A stretch of 64,000 nucleotides of DNA from Nocardioides allogilvus (GCF_003047285.1 NZ_PZYX01000001.1:248001-312000), one strand, 5' to 3'; shown: positions 24,526 to 34,236, numbered from the stretch's first letter. Notes: generated from the letters alone by a model not told the origin. Translations and numbers: made by a program.

Positions 24526-25521
24526 CTACTCGAGGAAGACCCGGTCGTCGATCAGCTGCTCGGTGACCGTCCGCCCCTCCGGTTCGAACCGGCCCTGGTC
24601 GAAGCGCTTCTTGTACTCCAGCTCGATCCCGTCGCGCCCGAAGCGGTTCTTCTCGATCCCGAGGATGGCCCACTCCCGGAAGCGCTCGGTGTTGCCGAGG
24701 TCGTACATGAGGTGGTGACGGGCCACGATGTCGACCTTGTTGTTGAGGACGAGCACGACGTCGGCCTCGTAGGCCAGGGCCGAGGACCCGCGCAGGTGGT
24801 GCATCCGCATGCGGGTGCCGGACTGGAGGGCCTCCTTCTCGGCGGCGACGATCGCGAGCACGGGCGCCGCGATGTCGATGGCGAGGTCCTTCAGCCCCTC
24901 GACGACCGTGGTCGAGCGCTCGTTCTCGTCGGCCGGCCCACCGGGGACCAGCACCTTCTGCAGGTAGTCGACCACCACGAGCGGGACGCTGCCCGTGAGC
25001 GCACGGACCCGGTCGATGTGGGCTCGGATGGCCGCGAGGTCGGTGCGGCTGCCCGTCGATCGGTGCACGAACATCAGCTCGGCGTAGGCGCGCACGTTGG
25101 ACAACGCCTGCACCGCGCTGGGGATGGCGTCGAGCCGCTGCTCGATGGAGCCCACGTCGTCGCCCTCGAAGGCCTCGCGGATGGTGGTCAGGCGCGAGCG
25201 CCCGGTGGCGTCCAGCTCGCCGGCCTCCATGGCCAGCAGCTTCTGGGAGATGTCGTCGGCCTCGTGCTCGTAGGAGAAGTAGAGGACCGGGCGTCCGGTG
25301 CGTACGACGTTGCGGCAGATCTGCACCGCGAAGGTCGTCTTGCCGAGTCCGTGCGGGCCGGCGAGCAGCGCCAGGCCGCCCGAGCGCAGGCCGCCGCCGA
25401 TGATGGCGTCGAGGTCGCTGAAGCCGGTCGGCCACAGACGCTCGGCGGCGTGACGTCCGGAGCGCATGCGCTCCTCGGCTCGAGCCAGGGTGCCGCCGAT
25501 GGTGTCAAGGTTGTCGTCCAC
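24526..25521 (-). CDS. stand-alone DnaB C-terminal-like RecA-fold ATPase (paralog 2)
   Basis: A 331-residue paralog of the protein at 22508-23506, with the same lone helicase motor domain: Walker A GPHGLGKT (Lys61), Glu85 in YFSYEHE, Walker [28 protein letters not shown] and IEKNRFG. The LWPTGF lead-in and the C-terminal [11 protein letters not shown] tail are shared with paralog 1. The frame runs on upstream, but the GTG at 25521 gives a length equal to the paralog and a protein starting at the same domain boundary. No DnaB N-terminal or zinc domain is present. Diverges from the rplJ leader. Confidence 0.75.
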   Translation of the reverse strand: MDDNLDTIGGTLARAEERMRSGRHAAERLWPTGFSDLDAIIGGGLRSGGLALLAGPHGLGKTTFAVQICRNVVRTGRPVLYFSYEHEADDISQKLLAMEAGELDATGRSRLTTIREAFEGDDVGSIEQRLDAIPSAVQALSNVRAYAELMFVHRSTGSRTDLAAIRAHIDRVRALTGSVPLVVVDYLQKVLVPGGPADENERSTTVVEGLKDLAIDIAAPVLAIVAAEKEALQSGTRMRMHHLRGSSALAYEADVVLVLNNKVDIVARHHLMYDLGNTERFREWAILGIEKNRFGRDGIELEYKKRFDQGRFEPEGRTVTEQLIDDRVFLE

Positions 25522-25569
25522 GGGGCAATGCAACCAACCCCGGGCCGACCGCGTGGCAGAACTCCCGAT

Positions 25570-25598
25570 TTGGCACGGTGCAGCCCTCGCCGTACTGT
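25570..25598 (+). promoter_or_regulatory. rplJ promoter
   Basis: TTGGCA (25570-25575), a 17-base spacer and TACTGT (25593-25598) form the best promoter in the gap between the DnaB-like gene and rplJ. A start near 25605 gives a leader of about 190 nt. Confidence 0.6.
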
Positions 25599-25604
25599 TG
25601 CTCT

Positions 25605-25793
25605 TCGAATCCAAAGACCGCCGGTTGTCGACGGGCATCAGCCCTGAGATCGAAGGTTCCGCCCAACAGCGGACGGCCAGCGCAGGTGAGAGCACGATCC
25701 GCAGCAATGCGGCTCCGCGCCCTGAGCCTGTGCTCGGGGCGTTTGTCGTTGTACGGGGTCTACGCCGGTGGTCGACATCCGGAAGGAGACCCC
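25605..25793 (+). promoter_or_regulatory. rplJL leader (L10-leader candidate) with attenuator-like hairpin
   Basis: The leader begins with a CAAAGACCGCCGG block, several short helices (GGGC-atca-GCCC at 25633-25644; CCGC/GCGG at 25659-25672) and ends in a ten-bp hairpin CGCCCTGAGC/GCTCGGGGCG (25718-25741, one T-G pair, loop CTGT) followed by TTTGTCGTTGT. L10(L12)4 binding to such a leader is the known control of rplJL in many bacteria; the terminal hairpin plus T-rich tract would allow transcription attenuation. Confidence 0.55.
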
Positions 25794-26465
25794 ATGGCGC
25801 GGCCAGAAAAGACTGCTGCCGTTGCGGAGATCGTTGAGTCGTTCAACGAAGCCGCCGGCGCTGTGCTGACCGAGTACCGCGGTCTCACCGTGAAGCAGCT
25901 GCAGGACCTGCGGCGCTCCCTCGGCGAGAACGCCAGCTACGCCGTGGTCAAGAACACGCTTGCCAAGATTGCCGCCACCGAGGTGGGAATCGAAGGCTTC
26001 GACGACCTGCTCACCGGCCCCACGGCCATCGCCTTCATCAATGGAGACGTGGTCGAGGCAGCCAAGGGTCTGCGTGACTTTGCCAAGGCAAACCCCGCTC
26101 TTGTCATCAAGGGCGGTGTCCTGGACGGCAAGTCCCTCGACGCTGCCGAGATCGCCAAGCTGGCCGATCTCGAGTCGCGTGAGGTCCTGTTGGGCAAGCT
26201 CGCGGGCGGCATGCTCGCGTCGCTGTCCCAGGCCGTCTACCTCCTCAACGCCCCGCTCGCCCAGGTTGCCCGGCTCGCCGGCGCCCTGGAGGCGAAGGCG
26301 TCCGAGGACCCCTCGATCCTCGCAGGTGGTGCCGGCACGCCGGCCGCTGCCGAGGAGACCCCGGCCGCTGAGGAAGCCGCCCCTGTCGAGGACACCGAGG
26401 CTCCGGCCGAGGATGCTCCCGCAGCAGAGGCGACGGACGACGCGACCGAGTCCACCGACGCCTGA
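25794..26465 (+). CDS. rplJ: 50S ribosomal protein L10
   Basis: A 223-residue L10 with the core [31 protein letters not shown] and [13 protein letters not shown] at the rRNA-binding side. A C-terminal Ala/Glu/Pro/Asp-rich extension of about 50 residues follows the L12-binding helix, longer than in E. coli but common in actinobacteria. Strong GGAAGGAG ribosome site. Confidence 0.97.
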   Translation: MARPEKTAAVAEIVESFNEAAGAVLTEYRGLTVKQLQDLRRSLGENASYAVVKNTLAKIAATEVGIEGFDDLLTGPTAIAFINGDVVEAAKGLRDFAKANPALVIKGGVLDGKSLDAAEIAKLADLESREVLLGKLAGGMLASLSQAVYLLNAPLAQVARLAGALEAKASEDPSILAGGAGTPAAAEETPAAEEAAPVEDTEAPAEDAPAAEATDDATESTDA

Positions 26466-26497
26466 CCCAGGCCGACGTACACCACCTGAAACCCCAT

Positions 26498-26519
26498 GAT
26501 CCGCGCGGATGCGCGGGTC
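26498..26519 (+). promoter_or_regulatory. hairpin between rplJ and rplL
   Basis: Nine-bp stem GATCCGCGC/GCGCGGGTC with a GGAT loop (one T-G pair) in the 77-base gap. It could stabilise the rplL message or act as a processing site, which would help raise L12 over L10; this role is inferred. Confidence 0.4.
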
Positions 26520-26542
26520 ACAGATCGGAAGGAACCGCCACC

Positions 26543-26929
26543 ATGGCGAAGCTGACCACCGTCGAGCTGCTCGACGCGTTCAAGGAAATGACCCTCATCG
26601 AGCTCTCTGAGTTCGTGAAGGAGTTCGAGGAGACCTTCGGCGTCACCGCCGCCGCTCCCGTCGCCGTTGCCGCCGCTGCGGGCGCCCCCGCCGCCGGTGG
26701 CGAGGCCGCTGCCGAGCAGGACGAGTTCGACGTCGTCCTCGAGGCCGCTGGCGACAAGAAGATCAACGTCATCAAGGAGGTGCGCGCCCTCACGAGCCTC
26801 GGCCTGAAGGAGGCGAAGGACCTCGTTGAGTCCGCCCCGAAGGCGATCCTCGAGAAGGTCGACAAGGCTGCGGCCGACAAGGCGAAGGAGGCCCTCGAGG
26901 CCGCCGGCGCCACCGTCACCGTCAAGTGA
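26543..26929 (+). CDS. rplL: 50S ribosomal protein L7/L12
   Basis: A 128-residue L7/L12: N-terminal dimerisation helices ([28 protein letters not shown]), Ala/Gly hinge and the C-terminal factor-binding domain ([27 protein letters not shown]). Several copies bind L10 and recruit translational GTPases. Confidence 0.97.
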   Translation: MAKLTTVELLDAFKEMTLIELSEFVKEFEETFGVTAAAPVAVAAAAGAPAAGGEAAAEQDEFDVVLEAAGDKKINVIKEVRALTSLGLKEAKDLVESAPKAILEKVDKAAADKAKEALEAAGATVTVK

Positions 26930-27002
26930 CCTTGATCTGACTCCTGTCCGGATCGCACGCGGCCACGGCCGTGCGCTGACCAGGCACTGATCGATCAGCC
27001 GG

Positions 27003-27032
27003 AGGGCGATCACCCGCGAGGGTGGTCGCCCT
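27003..27032 (+). terminator. terminator after rplL
   Basis: Thirteen-bp stem AGGGCGATCACCC/GGGTGGTCGCCCT with one T-G pair and a GCGA loop, followed by TCGTTGCATTTG. It separates rplJL from the mce operon. The rest of the 287-base gap holds no gene. Confidence 0.85.
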
Positions 27033-27216
27033 TCGTTGCATTTGCGTGTCGACACGTGGTTGGCCCATGACGCGACGGCCATTCACGCGTAACCTCACCG
27101 CGGTAGTGGCGTTGGTACCGAGGAGTAACGCCGACACTGAGATCTGTGCCACGCCGAGGGAGTCGTGCGCGGCGGTGTCAGGCGGCGGTCGTAGACAGCA
27201 AAGGGAGATTGCGGGC

Positions 27217-28173
27217 ATGGGCGTTGAGATCAAGGTCGACGGCCTCACCAAGTCGTTCGGCAAACAGCTGATCTGGCGTGACGTGACGCTGTCCATCCCT
27301 GCAGGCCAGGTGTCGGTCATGCTCGGCCCGTCGGGAACCGGCAAGTCCGTGTTCCTCAAGACGCTCATCGGCCTGATCAAGCCCGACGAGGGCTCGATCA
27401 TGATCGAGGGCACCGACATCGCGAGCTGCTCCGAGCGCGACCTCTACGAGATCCGCAAGCTCTTCGGCGTGCTGTTCCAGGACGGCGCCATGTTCGGCTC
27501 GATGAACCTCTACGACAACGTCGCCTTCCCGTTGCGCGAGCACACGAAGAAGAGCGAGTCCGAGATCCGCTCCATCGTGATGGAGAAGATGGACCTCGTC
27601 GGCCTGATCGGTGCCGAGGACAAGCTCCCCGGCGAGATCTCCGGCGGCATGCGCAAGCGCGCCGGCCTGGCTCGCGCGCTGGTGCTCGACCCCGAGATCC
27701 TGCTGATCGACGAGCCCGACTCCGGCCTCGACCCCGTGCGCACCTCGTTCATCAACCAGCTCTTCATCGACCTGAACGCCCAGATCGACGCGACGTTCCT
27801 GATCGTCACCCACGACATCAACAGCACCCGGACCGTCCCGGACAACATCGGCCTGCTCTACCACAAGCACCTGGCGATGTTCGGTCCCCGCGAGATGCTG
27901 CTCAGCTCCGAGGAGCCGGTCGTGCGGCAGTTCCTCAACGCCCAGACCGTCGGCCCGATCGGCATGTCCGAGGAGAAGGACGCCGACGAGCTCGCGGCCG
28001 AGAAGGACCTCGACATGCCGCCGCTGCCGCCGATCCCGCTCCAGCTCGAGCCGTCGAGCGGCATCCCGCGCCGCCACCAGCCCGCTCCCGGACAGTGGTG
28101 CCGCGAGAACGGTGTGACGCCTCCTCCCGGGTCCTTCCTGAGCGCCAACGCCGGCCTCGCCCCGGGGGCCTGA
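27217..28173 (+). CDS. Mce transporter ATPase (MceG/Mkl, MlaF-like)
   Basis: A 318-residue ABC ATPase that powers Mce lipid importers. Walker A GPSGTGKS, Q-loop FQDGAMFGSMNLYDN, signature SGGMRKR, Walker B LLIDEPDSGLD and switch THD are all intact. The MlaF-type sequence is followed by a C-terminal extension of about 75 residues rich in Glu/Pro. In mycobacteria the single mceG (mkl) also lies between rplL and rpoB but away from the mce operons; here it heads one. AAAGGGAG precedes the ATG. No Shine-Dalgarno-free alternative is attractive. Confidence 0.92.
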   Translation: MGVEIKVDGLTKSFGKQLIWRDVTLSIPAGQVSVMLGPSGTGKSVFLKTLIGLIKPDEGSIMIEGTDIASCSERDLYEIRKLFGVLFQDGAMFGSMNLYDNVAFPLREHTKKSESEIRSIVMEKMDLVGLIGAEDKLPGEISGGMRKRAGLARALVLDPEILLIDEPDSGLDPVRTSFINQLFIDLNAQIDATFLIVTHDINSTRTVPDNIGLLYHKHLAMFGPREMLLSSEEPVVRQFLNAQTVGPIGMSEEKDADELAAEKDLDMPPLPPIPLQLEPSSGIPRRHQPAPGQWCRENGVTPPPGSFLSANAGLAPGA

Positions 28174-28180
28174 TCACGCC

Positions 28181-28966
28181 GTGTCCTCACTCACCGCATC
28201 CCGGGCACTTGCCCCGATCGGGGTCGCGGGCAAGCTCTTTGCCTTCGCTCTCGACGTCGGGCGCGCGCTGTTCCGTCGCCCCTTCCAGCTCCGCGAGTTC
28301 ATCCAGCAGGCCTGGTTCATCGCGTCGGTGACCATCGTCCCGACCGCGCTCGTCGCAATCCCCTTCGGCGCCGTCATCGCGCTCCAGGTCGGTGGGCTGA
28401 TCAAGCAGTTCGGTGCGCAGTCCTTCACCGGCTCCGCGTCGGTCCTCGCTGTCATCCAACAAGCCGCGCCCATCGGCACAGCCCTGCTCATCGCCGGCGC
28501 CGGCGGTTCGGCCATCGCGGCCGACCTCGGTGCGCGCAAGATCCGCGAAGAGCTCGACGCGATGATGGTCCTCGGCATCGACCCGATCCAGCGGCTGGTG
28601 GTCCCGCGCGTTCTCGCCTGCATGCTGGTGGCGTTCTTCCTCAACGGCATGGTCAGCGTGGTCGGCGTCGCCGGCGGCTATGTCTTCAACGTGATCCTCC
28701 AGGACGGCACCCCAGGCGCCTACATCGCCAGCTTCACGGCGCTCGCCCAGCTGCCAGACCTGTGGATCGGCCTGATCAAGGCCCTCGTCTTCGGTCTGAT
28801 CGCCGCGATCGTCGCGTCCTACAAGGGCATGAACGCCAGCGGTGGTCCGAAGGGCGTGGGTGACGCGGTCAACGAGTCCGTCGTCATCACGTTCTTGTTG
28901 CTCTTCGTCGCCAACTTCGTCCTGAGCATGATCTACCTCCAGGTCGTCCCACCGAAGGGCGGATGA
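28181..28966 (+). CDS. Mce ABC transporter permease YrbEA (MlaE family)
   Basis: A 261-residue MlaE-family integral membrane permease with five to six hydrophobic segments. It carries the family stretch GAGGSAIAADLGARKIREELDAMMVLGIDPIQRLVVPRVLA, which contacts the ATPase, and a GPKGVGDAVNESVV end. Starts seven bases after mceG. Works as a heterodimer with the next gene product. Confidence 0.92.
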   Translation: MSSLTASRALAPIGVAGKLFAFALDVGRALFRRPFQLREFIQQAWFIASVTIVPTALVAIPFGAVIALQVGGLIKQFGAQSFTGSASVLAVIQQAAPIGTALLIAGAGGSAIAADLGARKIREELDAMMVLGIDPIQRLVVPRVLACMLVAFFLNGMVSVVGVAGGYVFNVILQDGTPGAYIASFTALAQLPDLWIGLIKALVFGLIAAIVASYKGMNASGGPKGVGDAVNESVVITFLLLFVANFVLSMIYLQVVPPKGG

Positions 28967-28967
28967 C

Positions 28968-29795
28968 ATGGCCGGCATCAAGAGCGTCTACCAGAAGCCC
29001 CTCGACTCGCTCGACACCCTCGGGGGCCAGCTCGCGTTCCACATCGGCGTTGTCAGGTCGATCCCGCGCTCGGTCACGCGCTATCCCCGGGAGATCCTGC
29101 GGATCCTCGCCGAGGTCACCCTCGGCTCCGGCGCGCTGGCCGTCATCGGCGGCACCGTCGGCGTCATCATCGGCATGACCTTCTTCACCGGCGCCCAGGT
29201 CGGCCTGTCCGGCTACGCCGCGCTCAACCAGCTCGGCACCGCCGCGTTCGCGGGCTTCGTCTCCGCCTACTTCAACACCCGTGAGATCGCCCCCCTCGTC
29301 GCGGGCATCGCCCTCGCGGCGACGGTCGGCTGCGGCTTCACCGCCCAGCTCGGTGCCATGCGGATCTCCGAGGAGGTCGACGCCCTCGAGGTGATGGCCA
29401 TCCCCTCGATGCCGTTCCTGGTCGCCACCCGTGTCGTCGGCGGACTGATCGCGATCGTCCCGCTCTACGTCGTCGGGTTGCTGTCGTCGTACTTCGCCAG
29501 CCGTCTCGTCGTCACCCAGTTCTACGGGCAGTCGGCGGGCACCTACGACCACTACTTCAACGCCTTCCTGCCGCCGGGCGACGTGCTCTGGTCGTTCGGC
29601 AAGGTGCTCGTGTTCGCGGTCACCGTCATCCTCATCCACTGCTACCACGGCTACACCGCCTCCGGCGGTCCCGCGGGCGTGGGTGTGGCTGTGGGTCGCG
29701 CGGTGCGCACCAGCATCGTGGCGATCAACGTCATCGACCTGTTCTTGTCCATGGCGATCTGGGGAACCAACGCCACTGTCAGGCTGGCGGGATAG
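28968..29795 (+). CDS. Mce ABC transporter permease YrbEB (MlaE family)
   Basis: A 275-residue MlaE permease, second half of the transport channel. The ATPase-coupling motif reads GCGFTAQLGAMRISEEVDALEVMAIPSMPFLVATR and the end GPAGVGVAVGRAVRTSIVAI. Begins one base after the preceding stop. Confidence 0.92.
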   Translation: MAGIKSVYQKPLDSLDTLGGQLAFHIGVVRSIPRSVTRYPREILRILAEVTLGSGALAVIGGTVGVIIGMTFFTGAQVGLSGYAALNQLGTAAFAGFVSAYFNTREIAPLVAGIALAATVGCGFTAQLGAMRISEEVDALEVMAIPSMPFLVATRVVGGLIAIVPLYVVGLLSSYFASRLVVTQFYGQSAGTYDHYFNAFLPPGDVLWSFGKVLVFAVTVILIHCYHGYTASGGPAGVGVAVGRAVRTSIVAINVIDLFLSMAIWGTNATVRLAG

Positions 29796-29797
29796 CG

Positions 29798-31087
29798 ATG
29801 AATCCGATGAAGAACAACAAGGTGCTCGGCGTGGTCTTCCTCGCCCTGCTGCTCTCCAGTGTCTGGCTGTCGTACGGCGTCTTCACGCAGAAGTTCACCG
29901 ACTTCGACGAGGTGGAGCTCAAGACCACCAACATCGGCCTGCAGACCCCGATCCGTGCCGACGTCAAGATCCGCGGCGTCCAGGTCGGAGAGGTGATCGA
30001 CATCCGCACCGACGGTGAGGGCGCGACGCTGACGCTCGGTCTCTACCCCGACATGCGCGACACGATTCCGAGCAACGTCTCGGGCTCGATCGTGCCGAAG
30101 ACCCTGTTCGGCGAGAAGTACGTCTCGCTGATCGTGCCCGAGGGCCCGCTGGCCGACCCCATCCAGGTCGACACGGTCATCGACCGCACCGACGTCTCGA
30201 CCGAGGTCGAGCAGGTGCTCAACGACCTCTTCCCGCTCCTGCGCGCGGTGCAGCCGGCCGAGATCAACATGACGCTCAACGCGATCGCGACTGCGCTCGA
30301 GGGCCGCGGCGACCAGCTCGGCGGCAACCTCGAGACGATCGACAGCTACCTCAAGCGCCTCAACCCCCAGATCCCGGCCCTCGTCGAGGACCTGCGCCTC
30401 ACCGGTCAGGTGTCCGACGTGTACTCCGATGTGTTGCCTGAGGTCGCCACGATCCTGCGCAACACCATCACCACCACGCAGACGCTCGAGGGGCGCGAGG
30501 AGAAGCTCAATGCGCTGTTCAAGGACATCGGCTCGTTCTCCGCGACGGCCGAGCGGTTCCTCGGCGACAACGGCGACAACATCATCCGTCTCGGTGAGGT
30601 CAGCCGCGAGCAGCTGGGCGTGTTCGCCCGCTACGCACCCGAGTACCCCTGCCTGCTCGAAGGCATCGTGAGCGCGGGCAAGCTGCAGGCCGAGGCGTTC
30701 CGCGGCTTCACCCTGCACATCGTGCTGGAGACGCTGCCCAACCAGCCGCGTGGCTACGGGCCCGCGGACAAGCCCGTGTACGGCGAGAAGCGCGGCCCCT
30801 ACTGCGGCCGCCTGCCCAACGCACCCTGGAGCCAGGAAAACCCCGTGACCCACCAGCCCAACTTCGCCGACGGCGTCGACGAACCCACCGGCAAGGGCAT
30901 CACGCGCTCCGCGACCGGCTGGTCGACCGGAGCCGGCTACCCCGGCAGCCGCGAGGAGTCGGCCCTGGTCAAGGGCCTGCTCGGCCCGGCGATCGGGACC
31001 AGCGCACAGGACGTGCCCGACCTGGGCGTCCTGCTGGTGGCACCGATGGCTCGTGGTGCGACCGTCTCGATGGGAGCTGATCGCTGA
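29798..31087 (+). CDS. MCE family protein MceA
   Basis: A 429-residue Mce protein: N-terminal membrane anchor (VLGVVFLALLLSSVWLSYGVF), MlaD domain (VKIRGVQVGEVIDI, GEKYVSLIVP), a long helical tunnel-forming region and a C-terminal soluble part with cysteines (YPCLLEG, GPYCGRLP). Extracytoplasmic substrate-binding subunit of the hexameric Mce channel. An ATG nine bases inside (29807) is an alternative start. Stop and next start overlap by one base. Confidence 0.9.
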   Translation: MNPMKNNKVLGVVFLALLLSSVWLSYGVFTQKFTDFDEVELKTTNIGLQTPIRADVKIRGVQVGEVIDIRTDGEGATLTLGLYPDMRDTIPSNVSGSIVPKTLFGEKYVSLIVPEGPLADPIQVDTVIDRTDVSTEVEQVLNDLFPLLRAVQPAEINMTLNAIATALEGRGDQLGGNLETIDSYLKRLNPQIPALVEDLRLTGQVSDVYSDVLPEVATILRNTITTTQTLEGREEKLNALFKDIGSFSATAERFLGDNGDNIIRLGEVSREQLGVFARYAPEYPCLLEGIVSAGKLQAEAFRGFTLHIVLETLPNQPRGYGPADKPVYGEKRGPYCGRLPNAPWSQENPVTHQPNFADGVDEPTGKGITRSATGWSTGAGYPGSREESALVKGLLGPAIGTSAQDVPDLGVLLVAPMARGATVSMGADR

Positions 31088-32121
31088 TGCCGCTCCTCGA
31101 CAAGAAGACCTCGGGCGACCTCCTTCGCCTGCTGACGTTCGTCGTGGTCACCTCGGTGGCAACGGCCCTGCTGATTGTGCTCATCGGCAACCTCAACTTC
31201 GCCTCCACCCGCGACTACAAGGCGGTCTTCACCAACGCCACCGGAGTCAACAAGGGTGACGACGTCCGCGTCGCGGGCGTGAAGGTCGGCACGGTCCGAG
31301 ACATCGAGATCGTCGAGCGGACCCGTGCGCTGGTGAGCTTCACGGTGGCCGACGCGACGCAGGTCAACGGCGGCACGTTCGCCACGATCCGCTACCGCAA
31401 CCTCGTGGGCCAGCGCTACATCTCCCTCACCCAGGAGGTGGGCGACTCGGGCCGGATGCCCGAGGGCTCCACGATCCCGGTCGACCGCACCAAGCCGGCG
31501 CTGGACCTGACCGTCCTGTTCAACGGCTTCAAGCCGCTGTTCCAGGCGCTGTCCCCGGCCGACATCAACAAGCTGTCCTACGAGATCGTCCAGGTCTTCC
31601 AGGGCGAGGGCGGCACGCTCGAGGGTCTGCTGCAGCACACGGCGTCGGTCACCTCCACGCTCGCCGACCGCGACGAGGTCATCGGTGACCTGATCGAGAA
31701 CCTCAACCAGGTCCTCGTGCACATCGGCGACCGCGACGAACAGCTCGCGCGCCTGATCGGGTCCTTCCGCCAGCTCATCGGCGGGCTCAAGGACGACCGG
31801 CAGGCGATCTTGACCTCGCTCGACGACATCTCGACCCTGTCGGTGCAGACCGCCGGGCTGCTGCAGGGGATCCGCAAGCCCTTCGTCCAGGACATCAAGC
31901 ACCTGCGCAAGTTCGCCGGCAACCTCGACCGCAACAAGGCAGAGCTCGACCGCGCCCTCCAGGTGCTCCCGATCAAGCTCGAGAAGGTGGGCCGCACCGC
32001 GATCTACGGCTCGTGGTTCAACTTCTACCTCTGCGAGTTCCAGGGCCGCGTGAAGCTGCCCGCCGGCGTGAACGTCCCTGTCAGCTACCAGACCGGATCG
32101 GACAGGTGCAACCTCGGATGA
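31087..32121 (+). CDS. MCE family protein MceB
   Basis: A 344-residue Mce protein with an N-terminal membrane segment, MlaD domain (VRVAGVKVGTVRDIEIV, GQRYISLTQ), a long helical region and a C-terminal FNFYLCEFQGRVKLP block typical of MceB. One of six homologous subunits of the channel. Coupled to mceC by an ATGA overlap. Confidence 0.9.
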   Translation: MPLLDKKTSGDLLRLLTFVVVTSVATALLIVLIGNLNFASTRDYKAVFTNATGVNKGDDVRVAGVKVGTVRDIEIVERTRALVSFTVADATQVNGGTFATIRYRNLVGQRYISLTQEVGDSGRMPEGSTIPVDRTKPALDLTVLFNGFKPLFQALSPADINKLSYEIVQVFQGEGGTLEGLLQHTASVTSTLADRDEVIGDLIENLNQVLVHIGDRDEQLARLIGSFRQLIGGLKDDRQAILTSLDDISTLSVQTAGLLQGIRKPFVQDIKHLRKFAGNLDRNKAELDRALQVLPIKLEKVGRTAIYGSWFNFYLCEFQGRVKLPAGVNVPVSYQTGSDRCNLG

Positions 32122-33089
32122 ACCACATGATCCCCTTCCGCGAGCGCAACCCGGTCGTCATCGGCGCCATCAGCCTGGCGATGATCGCTGCGTCCCTCGT
32201 CGTCGCGTTCCGTGCCGGCGACCTGCCGGTCATCGGCGGCGGTGACACCTACTACGCCGCCTTCTCCGAGTCCGGTGGCCTCAAGGTCAACGACGAGGTC
32301 CGCATCGCCGGCGTGCGCGTCGGCAAGGTCGACGCCGTCGAGCTCGACGGCGACCAGGTCAAGGTCAGCTTCAAGGTCGACTCCGACGAGAGCTTCGGCC
32401 CGAGCACCCACGCGGCGATCAAGGTGAAGACCCTGCTCGGCGCGATGTTCCTCTCCTTGGAGCCGGCCGGCTCCGGGCAGATGGCGGAGGAGTCGACCAT
32501 CCCCGTCGAGCGGACCACGTCGCCGTACGACGTGGTGTCGGCGTTCGAAGGCCTGGCCGCGACCTCCGAGGAGATCAACACCGACCAGCTCGCCGAGTCG
32601 CTGACCACGCTGGCCGACCTGACCCGCAACACCCCCGAGGAGTTCCGCGCGGCCCTCGACGGGGTCACCCGGCTCTCGGCCAACGTCGCTGCCCGCGACG
32701 GTGAGATCAACACGCTGCTCGTCAACCTGGAGAAGGTCTCGCGGGTGCTCGACGAGCGTGACCAGGACATCGTGGCGCTGATGCGCGACGCCGACGTGCT
32801 GTTCCGTGCGCTGGTGAGCCGTCGCGAGGCGATCCACAACCTGCTCACGTCCACCTCCACGCTCTCGCGCGAGCTCACCCTGCTCGTCAAGCAGAGCCGT
32901 GCGGACCTCAAGCCCGCTCTGACCCACTTGGAGAACGTCGTCAACGTGCTGAACAAGAACGAGGACAACCTCGACAACAGCCTGCGGCTGATGGCGCCGT
33001 TCTACACGGTCTTCGCCAACACCCTGGGCACCGGACCGTGGTTCGACACCTACATCCAGAACATGCCTCCCGCTCCGCAGGTGGGCTGA
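32118..33089 (+). CDS. MCE family protein MceC
   Basis: A 323-residue Mce protein: RERNPVVIGAISLAMIAASLVVAF anchor, MlaD domain (VRIAGVRVGKVDAVEL, GAMFLSLEP), helical region, and the end GTGPWFDTYIQNMPP characteristic of MceC. ATG at 32118 overlaps the mceB stop; 32127 is an alternative start. Confidence 0.9.
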   Translation: MNHMIPFRERNPVVIGAISLAMIAASLVVAFRAGDLPVIGGGDTYYAAFSESGGLKVNDEVRIAGVRVGKVDAVELDGDQVKVSFKVDSDESFGPSTHAAIKVKTLLGAMFLSLEPAGSGQMAEESTIPVERTTSPYDVVSAFEGLAATSEEINTDQLAESLTTLADLTRNTPEEFRAALDGVTRLSANVAARDGEINTLLVNLEKVSRVLDERDQDIVALMRDADVLFRALVSRREAIHNLLTSTSTLSRELTLLVKQSRADLKPALTHLENVVNVLNKNEDNLDNSLRLMAPFYTVFANTLGTGPWFDTYIQNMPPAPQVG

Positions 33090-33090
33090 C

Positions 33091-34236
33091 ATGGACATCA
33101 TCAAGAAGCTCGCCGTCCCGCTGGTCGTCCTCGCCCTGGTGACCGCCGCGGTGCTGACCATGATCGGCAGCGACGACTCCAAGCGGCTCGTCGCCCACTT
33201 CCCCCGCGCGGTCTCGGTCTACGAGGGCAGCGAGGTCCGGGTCCTGGGCGTGGCGATCGGCACGGTGGAGGAGGTCAAGCCCTCCGGCACCGACGTCGAG
33301 GTGACCATGGCCTACGACGCCGACATCAACCTCCCCGCAGACGCCCAGGCGGCCATCGTGGCGCCGTCGATCGTCGGTGACCGGTTCGTCCAGCTGACCC
33401 CGGTCTTCCAGGAGGGCGACGAGGTCATGCCCGACAACACCGAGCTCGCGCTCTCCCAGACCGCGGTCCCGATCGAGCTCGACCAGATCTTCGAGAGCCT
33501 CGACACCCTCAATGTGGCGCTGGGGCCCAACGGTGCCAACGAGAACGGCGCCCTGTCCGACCTGCTGGCAGTGACGGCCGACAACTTCGAGGGGCAGGGA
33601 GCCAACTTCAACTCCACCCTGAAGAACTTCGCCCGGCTCTCCGACACCTTGGCCGACAACAAGGAGGAGCTGTTCGGCAGCGCCGAGCAGCTCGGGAAGT
33701 TCATCGAGACGCTGGCCGAGAACGACCAGACGGTCCGGGGCTTCAACCAGTCCCTCGCCGACGTGTCCGCGCTGCTCAAGGGCGAGCGCGAGGAGCTGAC
33801 GGCCTCGCTGAAGAACCTGTCGACCGCGCTGACCCAGGTGTCGTCCTTCGTGACCGACAACCGTGAGGTGCTGGGCCGCAACATCAAGGGGCTCAACCGG
33901 GTCTCCAAGGTGCTGGTCAAGCAGCGCGACGCGCTGGACACCGTCCTCAAGGTCGGTCCCCTCGCCCTCAACAACCTTGCCCTGACCTACAACCCGCAGG
34001 CCGGCACCCTCGACACCCGGGCCAACCTCGGCATGCTGGGCAGCCAGATCGAGGCGGACCCCGCGGCCTTCCTCTGCGGGTTCACCGACCAGGTGAAGGG
34101 TGCTGAGTCCGTCTGCGACACGATCGAGCAGATCCTGCCCCGCAGCGGGGCCTTCAAGGAAGGCACGACCCTTCCTGCGGCTCCCGGCCTCGAGTTCGAC
34201 CCGACCCTCGGCGGCCTCGTGGAGGTGCAGCGATGA
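33091..34236 (+). CDS. MCE family protein MceD
   Basis: A 381-residue Mce protein with an N-terminal anchor, MlaD domain (VRVLGVAIGTVEEV, GDRFVQLTP), a helix-rich middle and a short C-terminal region with cysteines (FLCGFT, ESVCDTIEQ). One base separates it from mceC and it overlaps mceE by four. Confidence 0.9.
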   Translation: MDIIKKLAVPLVVLALVTAAVLTMIGSDDSKRLVAHFPRAVSVYEGSEVRVLGVAIGTVEEVKPSGTDVEVTMAYDADINLPADAQAAIVAPSIVGDRFVQLTPVFQEGDEVMPDNTELALSQTAVPIELDQIFESLDTLNVALGPNGANENGALSDLLAVTADNFEGQGANFNSTLKNFARLSDTLADNKEELFGSAEQLGKFIETLAENDQTVRGFNQSLADVSALLKGEREELTASLKNLSTALTQVSSFVTDNREVLGRNIKGLNRVSKVLVKQRDALDTVLKVGPLALNNLALTYNPQAGTLDTRANLGMLGSQIEADPAAFLCGFTDQVKGAESVCDTIEQILPRSGAFKEGTTLPAAPGLEFDPTLGGLVEVQR

